Shown: positions 42,583 through 52,159, counted from the stretch's first letter. The stretch: DNA of 64,000 bases from CAYULW01 sp964445815 (GCA_964445815.1 CAYULW010000004.1:444087-508086), one strand, 5' to 3'. Numbers and translations are program-made. The notes: generated by a model from the letters alone, not told the origin.

Positions 42583-42608
42583 CGATGCATTTTGGCATCG
42601 GTTTTTTT
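42583..42608 (+). terminator. Terminator-like hairpin at the extreme 5' end of the amine operon leader
   Basis: CGATGC (42583-42588), loop ATTTTG, GCATCG (42595-42600), then GTTTTTTT. No plus-strand gene ends here. Since it begins about 5 nt after the predicted transcription start, it could be an attenuator, a 5'-protective hairpin, or the end of a tiny RNA. Confidence 0.55.
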
Positions 42609-42645
42609 AGTTTTATAAGATTGATTTTAAGTAGTTTAAATAAAT

Positions 42646-43944
42646 ATGGAGAATAGTAAACAATTGCTCGAAAGAAGAAAAAATGCAGTGGCCAACGGTG
42701 TTGGTGTGTTTAACACGGCAACAGTCAGTCATGCTAAGAACGGAACCATCACAGATGTAAATGGAAATGACCTGATTGATTTTACAGGTGGAATAGGAGT
42801 GGTGAATGCCGGGCATTGTCCTGAACCTGTGGTAGAGGCCATTATTGAACAAGCAAAAAAATACATACACGTCAGTTTTAATGTGGTGACCTATGAACCT
42901 TATGTAAAACTTTGTGAAGAGCTGAACGCTTTATTTCCTCATGGTGAAAAAACCAAAACCATGCTGGTCAGTACAGGAGCGGAAGCCGTAGAAAATGCCA
43001 TTAAAATCGCCAAACAAGCGACCAAAAGAAATGGAGTGCTTTGTTTCTCAGGTGCTTTTCATGGCAGAACCATGATGGCCATGACACTCACGTCACGAAC
43101 TTCATACAGCATCAATTGCGGACCTTTTGCTCCCGAAGTGTATCGCATTGATTATCCCAATCGATACAAAAAGGGGCAAGGCTTATCAGAAGACCAATTC
43201 GTTGAGCAAGAGCTGAGACGTTTGAATAAATTCTTTAAGACACATGTAAGAGCAGAAGATCTGGCTGCCATCATTATAGAATTGGTACAGGGTGAAGGAG
43301 GTTTTCATGTCGCACCAAGAGGCTATGTAGAAGGATTAAGAAAAATATGCGACGAGTATGGCATTTGTTTGATTTTTGATGAAGTGCAAACCGGGTTTGG
43401 TAGAACAGCGGCATGGGGTGCCATGAATCATTATAGCGTTCAACCAGATTTATCTACCTGGGCTAAATCCATGGGCTCCGGTATGCCCATTTCCGCCGTT
43501 ATTGGAAAAGCAGAGATTATGGATGCAGCAGCACCGGGCACCATTGGCGGTACTTATATCGGAAATCCGGTTTCTTGCGCAGCCTCTTTAGCCACCATCG
43601 CCTATATGAAATCCATTGATCTCAACGCAAAGGCAAAAAGAGTCGGAGAAATCACCATGACCAGATTCAGAGCAATGCAGTCGAAATTCAGTAATATTGG
43701 AGACGTGAGAGGTTTGGGTGCAATGAACGCCATGGAGTTTGTGAAAAACGGGGATCCGAACCAGCCGGATTATGATCTATGTCAAGCCTTGGTCAAAGCT
43801 TGCGCAAAGAGAGATTTAATTGTGATCTCGGCAGGCGTCCATAAAAACGTATTAAGGGTCTTGTCGCCTTTAACGATTGCCGAAGAACAATTGAATAAGG
43901 GGCTGGACATTATAGAAGAAGAATTAGAAAAGTTAGTCAAATGA
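42646..43944 (+). CDS. Class III PLP aminotransferase, GABA-transaminase-like
   Basis: A 432-residue fold-type I enzyme related to GabT/PuuE. It has STGAEAVENAIKIAKQATKR, FSGAFHGRTMMAMTLTS, LIFDEVQTGFGRTA, and the PLP-binding Lys 274 in STWAKSMGSGMP. Its likely substrate is an omega-amine or 4-aminobutyrate with 2-oxoglutarate as acceptor. It is the first gene of a seven-gene operon and overlaps the nitrilase gene by 4 bp. Confidence 0.9.
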   Translation: MENSKQLLERRKNAVANGVGVFNTATVSHAKNGTITDVNGNDLIDFTGGIGVVNAGHCPEPVVEAIIEQAKKYIHVSFNVVTYEPYVKLCEELNALFPHGEKTKTMLVSTGAEAVENAIKIAKQATKRNGVLCFSGAFHGRTMMAMTLTSRTSYSINCGPFAPEVYRIDYPNRYKKGQGLSEDQFVEQELRRLNKFFKTHVRAEDLAAIIIELVQGEGGFHVAPRGYVEGLRKICDEYGICLIFDEVQTGFGRTAAWGAMNHYSVQPDLSTWAKSMGSGMPISAVIGKAEIMDAAAPGTIGGTYIGNPVSCAASLATIAYMKSIDLNAKAKRVGEITMTRFRAMQSKFSNIGDVRGLGAMNAMEFVKNGDPNQPDYDLCQALVKACAKRDLIVISAGVHKNVLRVLSPLTIAEEQLNKGLDIIEEELEKLVK

Positions 43945-44867
43945 AGCCATTCAGTATAGGAGGCATACAAATGCATGTTTCAGCGGCACATAGTAATGTG
44001 CCTTTGATGAAGCATAAAATAGAAGTGATGTGCTCGGTTTATCCATGGGTGCAAATGATTGTATTGAGCGAGCTCTGTGCTCATGGGCCATTGACTCATC
44101 ATGCCCAATCTTTTCCGAATGAGGACGAGAACGTTTTTCAGGATCTGGCTAAAAAATACAATGTCTGGATCATTCCGGGAAGCATGTTTCAGAAAAAAGA
44201 AGATGGCAAAATATACAACACCGCTACGGTGATCAATCCGAACGGTGAGATCGTAGGGCGATACGATAAAATGTTTCCCTTTTACCCTTATGAAGTAGGC
44301 GTAGAGGGTGGAGATCAGTTTCTCATTTTTGATGTGCCTGAAGTCGGACGTTTTGGCTTAAGCATTTGTTATGACATGTGGTTTCCTGAAACCTCAAGAA
44401 CATTGGCTGTTAATGGAGTAGAAGTTATTATTCATCCAACACTTACCGGAACCATTGATCGTGATATCGAATTGTCTTTGATGCAGGCGACAGCAGCAAC
44501 CAATCAATGTTACGTGTTCGACATCAACGGTTTAGGTGATGGCGGAACGGGGCGTTCTATTGTTTGCGGACCTGATGGCCGTGTGCTGTATCAAGCTAGT
44601 ACCGGACCGGAATTAATTCCTATAGAATTGGATCTTGATCGTGTAAAAAGAAGTAGAGAAGAAGGTTTATTGCGACTTGGTCAACCTCTTAAGAGCTTTA
44701 GAGATTGCAAGGTAAATTTTGACATTTATGAAAAGGGCAAGCGTTTTCCACATTTAGATGCTCTAGGTGAATTGTCTAAACCGACACGCATGAAAGAAAT
44801 AGAGCAGGTCATGCAAGAGACCGTAGTCGATCCTCAGGGAAAGACAGATTCTTCTGATTTGTCCTAA
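43941..44867 (+). CDS. Carbon-nitrogen hydrolase (nitrilase superfamily)
   Basis: A 308-residue amidase. The catalytic triad is Glu 44 (VLSELCAHGP), Lys 110 (DKMFPFYPYE) and Cys 143 (GLSICYDMWFPE). Related enzymes hydrolyse N-carbamoylputrescine, beta-ureidopropionate or aliphatic amides. In this operon a step of amine or amide metabolism fits, but the substrate is not fixed by sequence. Confidence 0.9.
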   Translation: MKPFSIGGIQMHVSAAHSNVPLMKHKIEVMCSVYPWVQMIVLSELCAHGPLTHHAQSFPNEDENVFQDLAKKYNVWIIPGSMFQKKEDGKIYNTATVINPNGEIVGRYDKMFPFYPYEVGVEGGDQFLIFDVPEVGRFGLSICYDMWFPETSRTLAVNGVEVIIHPTLTGTIDRDIELSLMQATAATNQCYVFDINGLGDGGTGRSIVCGPDGRVLYQASTGPELIPIELDLDRVKRSREEGLLRLGQPLKSFRDCKVNFDIYEKGKRFPHLDALGELSKPTRMKEIEQVMQETVVDPQGKTDSSDLS

Positions 44868-44894
44868 AAAATTAATATTTTACAGCGAACAATT

Positions 44895-47594
44895 ATGGAC
44901 GCTACAAGTAAAAAACAATTTAAGGCCAAGAACTATTTTAACATCGCTCAGTTTCGAAGCGATACATGGAATAACCTAAAGTTGGCAGCCTCTCATTTTT
45001 CTCAGGAAGAATTTGAAAAACTAAAAGAAGAGCAATTCAGTTCACGCATTTACGATGCCTTTAAGACCTTAAAGGTGATCGAAAAGTATTTTGCTTACCC
45101 GGGATTAGATTTTGTACATGATATTGAGACTTTATATGAGGAAGGGCAATTTGGCTATTTCTCTCAAAAAGTTTCCGATGTAGTACGCTCTTTAGTAAGT
45201 GATTCATACAGAAGTAATAGAAAGTCAACAGAGTCCGAGGAAAAGCGTCGTAAGATGCTAAAGGAAGAGGAAATTGTAAAACCAAAAGTTCAGAATTACT
45301 TTGAAGTCATTTTTGTGGATGAGCTTTTCGGAGAAGAGATAGATACTTTGATTGGCAAGTTTAAGGACATCAAAAATAGCGGAGAGCAATTTACTTATGA
45401 TGTTATTGTCTTATCTAACCTTCAGGATGCTTTAATTGCCTTGTTGTTCAATCCTAATATCCAAGCCTGTGTGATTCGCTCAGGGATTTCCTTTGATTCC
45501 GACAATGACTTATCTGAAATATCTTCATTTATATCCGGTTTAAGCGGTTTGAAGATCAAGAATAAAAACCAAATGGACTTGGGTCATGTCTTGGGTGAAG
45601 TCATTAATGCATTGAGGCCTGAGCTGGATCTGTTTTACGTTGCAGATATGGCGGTGTCTCAGCTAGATCCCAAGACATTAAACTGCTTCAATCGTATTTT
45701 CTATCGTACGGAGGATTTACAAGAGATTCACTTGAGCATATTACAAGCGATAAAAGATCGCTATGAAACGCCTTTCTTCTCCGCATTAACAGAATACAGT
45801 AGAAAGCCAACAGGCGTTTTTCATGCCATGCCCATTTCACGTGGTAACTCCATATTTCGATCTCAATGGCTGCAAGATTTTGGAGCCTTTTATGGACGGA
45901 ATATATTCTTGGCTGAGACATCAGCTACTACAGGCGGCTTAGATTCATTGTTACAGCCGGTCGGTCCCTTAAAGAAAGCTCAAGAGATGGCTGCCAAGGC
46001 CTATGGGTCAAGGCAAACATTTTTTGTAACTAATGGAACATCAACAGCTAACAAAATAGTACTTCAAGCTTTGGTTGAGCCTGAAGATTTGGTGCTGATC
46101 GATAGAGATTGTCATAAATCGCATCACTATGGCTTGGTGCTTTCAGGTGCCTTGCCGGTATATCTGGACTCTTATCCTGTTCCCGAATATTCCATGTATG
46201 GAGCGGTACCGCTTAAGGAAATCAAGCACAAGCTTTTGGCATTGAAAGAGGCAGGTCGTTTGGATAAGGTAAAGATGCTGCTATTGACCAATTGTACTTT
46301 TGATGGAATTGTATACAATGTGCAAAGGGTGATGGAAGAAGTCTTGGCCATTAAACCGGATATGATCTTCTTATGGGATGAGGCTTGGTTTGCCTTCGCG
46401 AGTTTTACACCCATTTACAAGCAAAGAACGGGTATGTATGCAGCAAGACTATTGTCTAAGAAATTTAGAAGTGACTCCTATAAAAGAAAATACAAAGAGA
46501 ATCAAAGCTCAGAACAACCCAAATTAATGGTAGACCCCGATAAGGTACAGATTAGGGTGTATACCACTCAATCTACCCACAAAACTTTATCTTCTTTGCG
46601 TCAAGGGTCTATGATTCACATTTATGATGAATTGTTTAAACGAAAAGCAGAAGACACTTTCCTAGAGGCCTACAAGACACATACGTCTACCTCTCCCAAT
46701 TATCAGATTTTGGCCTCTTTAGATGCCGGAAGGAGACAGGTTCAGTTTGAGGGATACGAAATGGTTGATAAATCAATTGAGATGGCCATGGTGCTGCGCT
46801 CAAAGATCATGACGCATCCGCGTTTAAAGAAGTATTTTGATGTATTGACTGTTAAAAACAATATTCCCTCAGAGTACAGAACATCAGGAATAACGGAATA
46901 CTATCATCCTGAAAATGGGTGGGTACGTATGGAAAAAGCATGGACCGAAGATGAGTTTGTTTTAGATCCTACCAAGATCAATCTTTTTGTTGGTAAAACC
47001 GGAGTAGATGGAGATACCTTCAAGAATGAATACTTGATGGACCAATATGGCATACAGATCAACAAGACTTCTAGAAATACCGTGCTTTTCATGACTAATA
47101 TCGGTACAACGAGAAGTTCGGTTGCTTACTTGATCAGTGTATTGCTAAAAATTGCTGACCGTCTCGATGAGCAAAAGGCAGCCATGAGTAATGCGCAACT
47201 TAAAATCATGGAAAAGAATGTCAATTCTTTGACCAAGGAAACACCACCTTTGCCTGATTTTAGTCGTTTTCACTCAACCTTTCAGGCTGTTGCGAATGTG
47301 CCGGGTGGGAAGATACGTGAAGCTTACTTTATGGCCTATGATGAAACAAAATGCGAATACATCAGACGACACGAGTGTAAGGCAGCAATGGATAAGGGAC
47401 GTGAGATTGTTTCGGCTTCTTTCGTAATTCCCTATCCTCCGGGATTTCCCATATTGGTGCCTGGTCAGGTGCTCAGCAAGGATATACTTGAATTTTTCAT
47501 TAAACTCGATGTGAAAGAGATACACGGATATAGAGATGAATTGGGCATTCGCGTGTTTACTGAAGAAGCAATGAAAGAAAGAATGAATAAATAA
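44895..47594 (+). CDS. Orn/Lys/Arg decarboxylase-family PLP enzyme
   Basis: An 899-residue enzyme of the group III basic amino acid decarboxylase fold. It has FVTNGTSTANKIVLQALVEP, LIDRDCHKSHHYGLVLSGA, FLWDEAWFAF and the PLP Lys 563 in STHKTLSSLRQGSM. It is longer than the 710-760 residue E. coli enzymes, with an N-terminal part of about 300 residues that includes a receiver-like wing domain. It should make putrescine, cadaverine or agmatine; the substrate is not known. Confidence 0.88.
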   Translation: MDATSKKQFKAKNYFNIAQFRSDTWNNLKLAASHFSQEEFEKLKEEQFSSRIYDAFKTLKVIEKYFAYPGLDFVHDIETLYEEGQFGYFSQKVSDVVRSLVSDSYRSNRKSTESEEKRRKMLKEEEIVKPKVQNYFEVIFVDELFGEEIDTLIGKFKDIKNSGEQFTYDVIVLSNLQDALIALLFNPNIQACVIRSGISFDSDNDLSEISSFISGLSGLKIKNKNQMDLGHVLGEVINALRPELDLFYVADMAVSQLDPKTLNCFNRIFYRTEDLQEIHLSILQAIKDRYETPFFSALTEYSRKPTGVFHAMPISRGNSIFRSQWLQDFGAFYGRNIFLAETSATTGGLDSLLQPVGPLKKAQEMAAKAYGSRQTFFVTNGTSTANKIVLQALVEPEDLVLIDRDCHKSHHYGLVLSGALPVYLDSYPVPEYSMYGAVPLKEIKHKLLALKEAGRLDKVKMLLLTNCTFDGIVYNVQRVMEEVLAIKPDMIFLWDEAWFAFASFTPIYKQRTGMYAARLLSKKFRSDSYKRKYKENQSSEQPKLMVDPDKVQIRVYTTQSTHKTLSSLRQGSMIHIYDELFKRKAEDTFLEAYKTHTSTSPNYQILASLDAGRRQVQFEGYEMVDKSIEMAMVLRSKIMTHPRLKKYFDVLTVKNNIPSEYRTSGITEYYHPENGWVRMEKAWTEDEFVLDPTKINLFVGKTGVDGDTFKNEYLMDQYGIQINKTSRNTVLFMTNIGTTRSSVAYLISVLLKIADRLDEQKAAMSNAQLKIMEKNVNSLTKETPPLPDFSRFHSTFQAVANVPGGKIREAYFMAYDETKCEYIRRHECKAAMDKGREIVSASFVIPYPPGFPILVPGQVLSKDILEFFIKLDVKEIHGYRDELGIRVFTEEAMKERMNK

Positions 47595-47644
47595 AAACTA
47601 AGATACTTTAATCGCATACTTAATCAATTAATACATCTACTCAA

Positions 47645-49141
47645 ATGGCAAAAACAGTCAAAAAGAAAACCAAAAAGCAAGAAGTGCTTAAGGGTATACC
47701 TGAAATCAGAAGGTTCTTTTATCGCAATACGACACCGGTCTATTTCATTAGTGCAACCAATTTTAACCTATTGGGTGCAGATGAGTGGGTGCGTAACTTC
47801 AAGTTCATTTGCTATATAGAGTGTTTTGATGGCATGCATCCTAATGTATTTTCTCCGGTAGAAGAGATGCCTCATGAGGAGTTTACAAGCATAGAAGACA
47901 TTAACAATTATCTACTTGAGCACAAGGAGGTTGTCGATTATTTGAAAAGCCGTGCCAAAAAAGGCAAAAATGGGAAGGCTTTGTTTTTAATGTTTGACGA
48001 ACGAACTGAAAAGTTAGCTAAGAAAAACAATCTAGAAGTCTGTTTTCCATCCGCTAAAATGCGTGGCTTTATGGACAATAAGGTCAACACCAATCGCGTT
48101 GCGGAAAAAGCAGGAGTGCCTTGCGTCCCTTATGTACTTACTAAGGTAAAGAGCTATGCGCATTTGAGTGAGGTATCGAAACATCTGGGTAATGATTTAG
48201 TGATTCAACTGCCTTATGGCGATTCAGGTCATACTACTTTCTTCATTAAAAGTGAGGAAGATTGGAGCAAGCATGAAAAAGAAATTATTGCAGAGAAAGA
48301 AGTAAAGGTCATGAAGCGCATTAACTGTCGTGGAGCAGCCATAGAGGCCTGTGTGACAAGACATGGTACCATTGTGGCTCCTTTAATGACAGAGTTGGTA
48401 GGCTTTAAAGAGTTAACTCCCTATAAAGGAGGCTGGTGTGGTAATGAAATTTATGCCGATGCCTTCACCAGAAGTATTCGTCAAAAAGCGAGACGATACA
48501 CCAGACAATTCGGAGATCAGCTGAGAGAAGAAGGTTATAAGGGTTATTTTGAGTTAGATTTTCTGATTGATCAGGATACTAACGAGATCTATCTTGGAGA
48601 GTTAAACCCAAGAATTACCGGTGCAAGCTCAATTACGAATCATGCTGTATTTGCTTTGGCCGATATGCCCTTGTTTTTGTTCCACTTGTTAGAGTGGATG
48701 GATCAACCATACAAGATCAGTGTAAATGCCATCAATGCAAGATGGGCAAGAGCAGAGAATATTGACAATTGGTGTCAATTGGTGATCAAATACACCAAAG
48801 ACGATGTGCTTAAAGTCACTGAAGCTCCAAAATCGGGCATTTGGCGATTGCAAAAAGACGGAACAATTAAGTATGACCGTATGGATACACACCGTCGTGC
48901 CATTGATAAAGATGATGAAGCCTTCTTTTTAAGAATTACAAGGGTTGGAGATTATGTTTATGAAGGGGCGGATATTGGCATCTTGGTTCTTCGCGGGCGA
49001 TTAATGACCGATCAATTCCAGCTAAAAGAACGTGCCAAAAAATGGATCAAAGCCTTAAAGGATGAGTACGTTGGAGTTGCACCAAGTAATGAAACACTGG
49101 CCTTACAAGAAGCTGAAATAGGTGGATTTAAAATGATGTAA
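47645..49141 (+). CDS. ATP-grasp ligase
   Basis: A 498-residue ATP-grasp protein, often labelled biotin carboxylase-like in databases. NKVNTNRVAEKAGVPCVPYV opens the grasp, LVIQLPYGDSGHTTFFIK binds ATP, and YFELDFLIDQDTNEIYLGEL plus NPRITGASSITN holds the metal ligands. A Lys-rich N-terminus precedes. It likely joins a carboxylate to an amine; it lacks the biotin carboxyl-carrier domain. It ends 2 nt before the C45 hydrolase gene, which suggests a functional pair. Confidence 0.8.
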   Translation: MAKTVKKKTKKQEVLKGIPEIRRFFYRNTTPVYFISATNFNLLGADEWVRNFKFICYIECFDGMHPNVFSPVEEMPHEEFTSIEDINNYLLEHKEVVDYLKSRAKKGKNGKALFLMFDERTEKLAKKNNLEVCFPSAKMRGFMDNKVNTNRVAEKAGVPCVPYVLTKVKSYAHLSEVSKHLGNDLVIQLPYGDSGHTTFFIKSEEDWSKHEKEIIAEKEVKVMKRINCRGAAIEACVTRHGTIVAPLMTELVGFKELTPYKGGWCGNEIYADAFTRSIRQKARRYTRQFGDQLREEGYKGYFELDFLIDQDTNEIYLGELNPRITGASSITNHAVFALADMPLFLFHLLEWMDQPYKISVNAINARWARAENIDNWCQLVIKYTKDDVLKVTEAPKSGIWRLQKDGTIKYDRMDTHRRAIDKDDEAFFLRITRVGDYVYEGADIGILVLRGRLMTDQFQLKERAKKWIKALKDEYVGVAPSNETLALQEAEIGGFKMM

Positions 49142-49143
49142 GT

Positions 49144-50142
49144 ATGCTCATTTCGCTGAAGTGTGTTGAAGAAGATCGTCCCGGGAAGAAATGGCAAGCT
49201 CTGTTTGAAAAATCATGGCCTTACTATAAAAAATGGTATACTTCTGAAGGGTTTTTAGCAAGACCGGGTTATTTGACCTGTCTCGAAGAACTGGAAGAGC
49301 ACATGCCGGAGTTAATGCCCATTTATGAAGACTTGTGTGAACTTGCCGGAGGCACCGACATTGCTTCTCGCTATTTGAGCTTGTATAATCCACCACCATT
49401 TATGAGTGGTTGCACACAAGTGGCATGGAATCAGCCACCGTATTCTCTGATCAGAAATTACGATTACAATCCCAAGTGGTTTGAGGGGGTTTTGTTAAAG
49501 ACCAACTGGTTGAAACCGGTTATTGGTATGTCAGATTGTAATTGGGGATTATTGGATGGCATTAATGCAGACGGTTTGGCCATTTCTCTGACTTTTGGAG
49601 GACGCAAAATTGCCGGTAAGGGCTTTGGTATTCCACTTATTATGAGATATGTTTTGGAAACCTGTAAAGATGTACCTCAAGCGGTTTCTACCTTGCTGCG
49701 ATTACCGGTACACATGTCATATAATGTGACAATTTTAGACAAATATGGGAAATACAAGACCGTTTATCTTACACCAGATAAGGGAGCGCATGTTGATATA
49801 GAGCGAGTGGCAACAAACCATCAGCAAGATATAGAATGGTTGGAGTATGCGGAATTGGTCGCCACCCGTGAGCGCAAAGCTTATCTGGATCATTTAGTCA
49901 ACCATGATGTTCATGATAGAGATCAATTGGCCAATCAATTTTTACAGCCACCCTTGTACAACAAAGACATTCAGAAATCATTTGTCACACTTTACAGCAT
50001 GCAGTACGATTTAGAACAAAGCACGGCTACTGTTTTTTGGCCGGACAAGCGATTGGTTCAAAGCTTTAAAGCATTTCATGAGTGCCGTGAAATTGTAAAC
50101 ATCAATAAACCCATCATGGGTTTTGGCAAAACCATACATTAG
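49144..50142 (+). CDS. C45-family Ntn-hydrolase/acyltransferase
   Basis: A 332-residue protein of the acyl-CoA:6-aminopenicillanate acyltransferase (AAT) family. The predicted autocleavage nucleophile is Cys 90 in FMSGCTQVAWNQPPYSLIRN, followed by NYDYNPKWFEG and DGLAISLTFGG. Family members hydrolyse or form amides. The adjacent ATP-grasp ligase makes formation and removal of an amide conjugate a good hypothesis. No export signal, so it is cytoplasmic. Confidence 0.85.
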   Translation: MLISLKCVEEDRPGKKWQALFEKSWPYYKKWYTSEGFLARPGYLTCLEELEEHMPELMPIYEDLCELAGGTDIASRYLSLYNPPPFMSGCTQVAWNQPPYSLIRNYDYNPKWFEGVLLKTNWLKPVIGMSDCNWGLLDGINADGLAISLTFGGRKIAGKGFGIPLIMRYVLETCKDVPQAVSTLLRLPVHMSYNVTILDKYGKYKTVYLTPDKGAHVDIERVATNHQQDIEWLEYAELVATRERKAYLDHLVNHDVHDRDQLANQFLQPPLYNKDIQKSFVTLYSMQYDLEQSTATVFWPDKRLVQSFKAFHECREIVNINKPIMGFGKTIH

Positions 50143-50164
50143 CTTTACATCTAACAAAGAACCG

Positions 50165-50587
50165 ATGACATGGAAATATAACTTGAGCAGAAACTTAAAT
50201 CAGGAAGAGTATTGCGATTTGGTCAAAGCGCTTTATTTTGAATTTGGGATAGAGCAGGTCAAGAACAATCATAATGGGTATTCAGAATCTATGCCCATGT
50301 TAAGCTGGAACATGGTTTCACCTTCTAACATTACCATCGACAGAATACGCATGAGTATGGTGGGACAAGAGCTGCGGATCAAATTCACTTTTTGGAGAAT
50401 ACTTATGGTTGTACCCTTATTCATTACTTTAATAAGTTTTCTTGTCTTAGGCCTTACAGGTTTGTTTATCGGATTGATTATATCAGTAGCCGCCTGCGGG
50501 TTCTTTTTGCTTTTAACCTTTTTCTTTCTGGGACTTGACAAGTCAAAAATCAATTCAATAATAGAGAAACATCAAAACAAGATATAA
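50165..50587 (+). CDS. Small two-helix membrane protein in the amine operon
   Basis: About 140 residues from the ATG at 50165; the frame extends to 50123 but would then overlap the C45 gene. A soluble first half (MTWKYNLSRNLNQEEYCDLV) is followed by two adjacent hydrophobic helices (MVVPLFITLISFLVLGLTGL and FIGLIISVAACGFFLLLTFF). Function unknown; position suggests a role with the hydrolase or aldehyde dehydrogenase. Confidence 0.7.
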   Translation: MTWKYNLSRNLNQEEYCDLVKALYFEFGIEQVKNNHNGYSESMPMLSWNMVSPSNITIDRIRMSMVGQELRIKFTFWRILMVVPLFITLISFLVLGLTGLFIGLIISVAACGFFLLLTFFFLGLDKSKINSIIEKHQNKI

Positions 50588-50590
50588 ACG

Positions 50591-52021
50591 ATGAAGAAAT
50601 ATCAAACAAGTAATTTCATCAACAATCAATGGGTATTGGAAGGTACCGGAGAATCACTTATTGTGCTCGATAAGTACAATGGTGCAGAGATCGGGAAAAT
50701 TCCGATGGCAACAGAGGAGCAGATGAACGAAGCCATAGAAGCAGCCAATTCTGCTTTTGAGACAACCAAGAAATGGTCGGCTGGTCAGCGCGCTGAGATG
50801 ATGAAGAAATTGCATCGAAAGCTGGAGGAAAATAAAGCCAGGTTTATTGATTTAATCATTAACGAAGGAGGGAAGCCACGCTCTTATGCGACCAATGAAA
50901 TTGACCGCTGCTTAACCACTCTGCAATTGGCTTACGAAGAAGCAACAAGGTTTGGCGGAGAAGTGGTGCCTATGGACTTTGCAGCTGGAGAGGGCAAGAC
51001 GGCTTTTACCAAGCGCTTTCCTATTGGAGTCATTGCTTGTATCACGCCTTTTAATTTTCCTCTGAATCTGGTCATGCACAAGGTGGCTCCTGCATTGGCG
51101 GTGGGCTGTACTGTAGTGATAAAACCTGCGCCACAAGCCCCAATGTCTTGCTTGGCTTTTGCAGAGTTGATGCAAGAGGTTGGATATCCTGCCGGTGTTA
51201 TTAATGTGTTGGCTTGCGATATTCCTGTAGCAGAAAAACTGGTGCGCAGTGAAAGGGTAGCTAAACTGTCGTTTACTGGAAGTGATAAAGTCGGCTGGTA
51301 TCTGAAAAGTATTTGCGGAAAAAAGAAAGTCACATTGGAATTGGGGGGCAATGCGTCGGTGATAGTAGATGAAGACGTAGAAGTTGAGCAAATTACTGAT
51401 TTGGTGGCAAAGGGCGCTTATCTATATGCCGGCCAAATCTGTATTTCAACGCAACGGATTTTCGTGCATGAAAAAGTCCATGATCGTTTTGAGAAGTCAT
51501 TGTTAGAAGCGATAAATCGACTGCCTGTTGGAGATCCACAGGAGATGAACACTTTAGTAGGTCCTGTGATTGATCAGGGGCATCTGGAGCGTATTGATCA
51601 ATGGGTAAAGGAGGCAGTCAACTCCGGCGCTAAACTATTAAGTGGAGGAGAAATTGCCAGTCAGGAACACAATTTATATGCACCGACTTTATTGACCAAT
51701 ACAAACTCAAGCATGAAAGTATCTTGCGAAGAAGTATTCGGGCCCGTTGCTGTGCTAGAGAAAGTGAACTCTTTTCAAGAAGCCATTGACCTGAACAATA
51801 AATCTAAATTCGGATTACAGGTAGGTGTCTTTACTAACCGATTGGATCATTTTAAGCAAGCTTTTGAAGAATTGGAAGTAGGAGGGGTGATGATGAATAA
51901 TATCCCCGGTTTTAGAATAGATCACATGCCTTATGGTGGAGTGAAAGATTCAGGACTTGGTAGAGAAGGATTGAGCTATGCCATGGAGGAAATGACGGAA
52001 GGACGTTTATTGGTATACTAG
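50591..52021 (+). CDS. NAD(P)-dependent aldehyde dehydrogenase
   Basis: A 476-residue ALDH. Catalytic Cys 284 (AGQICISTQRIF), general base Glu 250 (TLELGGNAS), FTGSDKVGWYL, and CEEVFGPVAVLEKV are present. In this operon it could oxidise an aminoaldehyde or succinate semialdehyde made by the transaminase. Database names such as glyceraldehyde-3-phosphate or succinate semialdehyde dehydrogenase cannot be confirmed. It lies 3 nt after the membrane protein gene and ends the operon. Confidence 0.92.
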   Translation: MKKYQTSNFINNQWVLEGTGESLIVLDKYNGAEIGKIPMATEEQMNEAIEAANSAFETTKKWSAGQRAEMMKKLHRKLEENKARFIDLIINEGGKPRSYATNEIDRCLTTLQLAYEEATRFGGEVVPMDFAAGEGKTAFTKRFPIGVIACITPFNFPLNLVMHKVAPALAVGCTVVIKPAPQAPMSCLAFAELMQEVGYPAGVINVLACDIPVAEKLVRSERVAKLSFTGSDKVGWYLKSICGKKKVTLELGGNASVIVDEDVEVEQITDLVAKGAYLYAGQICISTQRIFVHEKVHDRFEKSLLEAINRLPVGDPQEMNTLVGPVIDQGHLERIDQWVKEAVNSGAKLLSGGEIASQEHNLYAPTLLTNTNSSMKVSCEEVFGPVAVLEKVNSFQEAIDLNNKSKFGLQVGVFTNRLDHFKQAFEELEVGGVMMNNIPGFRIDHMPYGGVKDSGLGREGLSYAMEEMTEGRLLVY

Positions 52022-52080
52022 ATCAGGAAATAAGATTCTTTGATTTGTATTTTACTATTTACCTTCTATGATTTAATTAT

Positions 52081-52108
52081 GTCCTACTGAGCGGAGTCGA
52101 AGTGGGAC
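52081..52108. repeat. REP-like palindromic unit
   Basis: GTCC-T-ACTGAGCGGAGTCGAAGT-G-GGAC can fold into an imperfect hairpin. The core GAGCGGAGTCGAAG is a motif I recall as dispersed in many Bacteroidota and other genomes. It sits in the 138-nt gap after the amine operon and may stabilise or end that transcript. Confidence 0.5.
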
Positions 52109-52159
52109 TTAGATTTACATTATGATATATATTGATACTCATTATTTACAGCTGTTGGA

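Noticed and set aside
42427..42645. A riboswitch upstream of the aminotransferase gene
   Set aside because: The only structure I see is a single short hairpin with a T-run. There is no multi-stem aptamer that I can recognise.
50269..51391. Antisense ORFs opposite the membrane protein and aldehyde dehydrogenase genes
   Set aside because: They lie fully in the shadow of well-supported genes and show low-complexity or frame-mirrored composition without recognisable domains.
52081..52108. The palindromic unit as a CRISPR repeat or an insertion-sequence end
   Set aside because: Only one copy is present in the window, with no spacers, target-site duplications or transposase.
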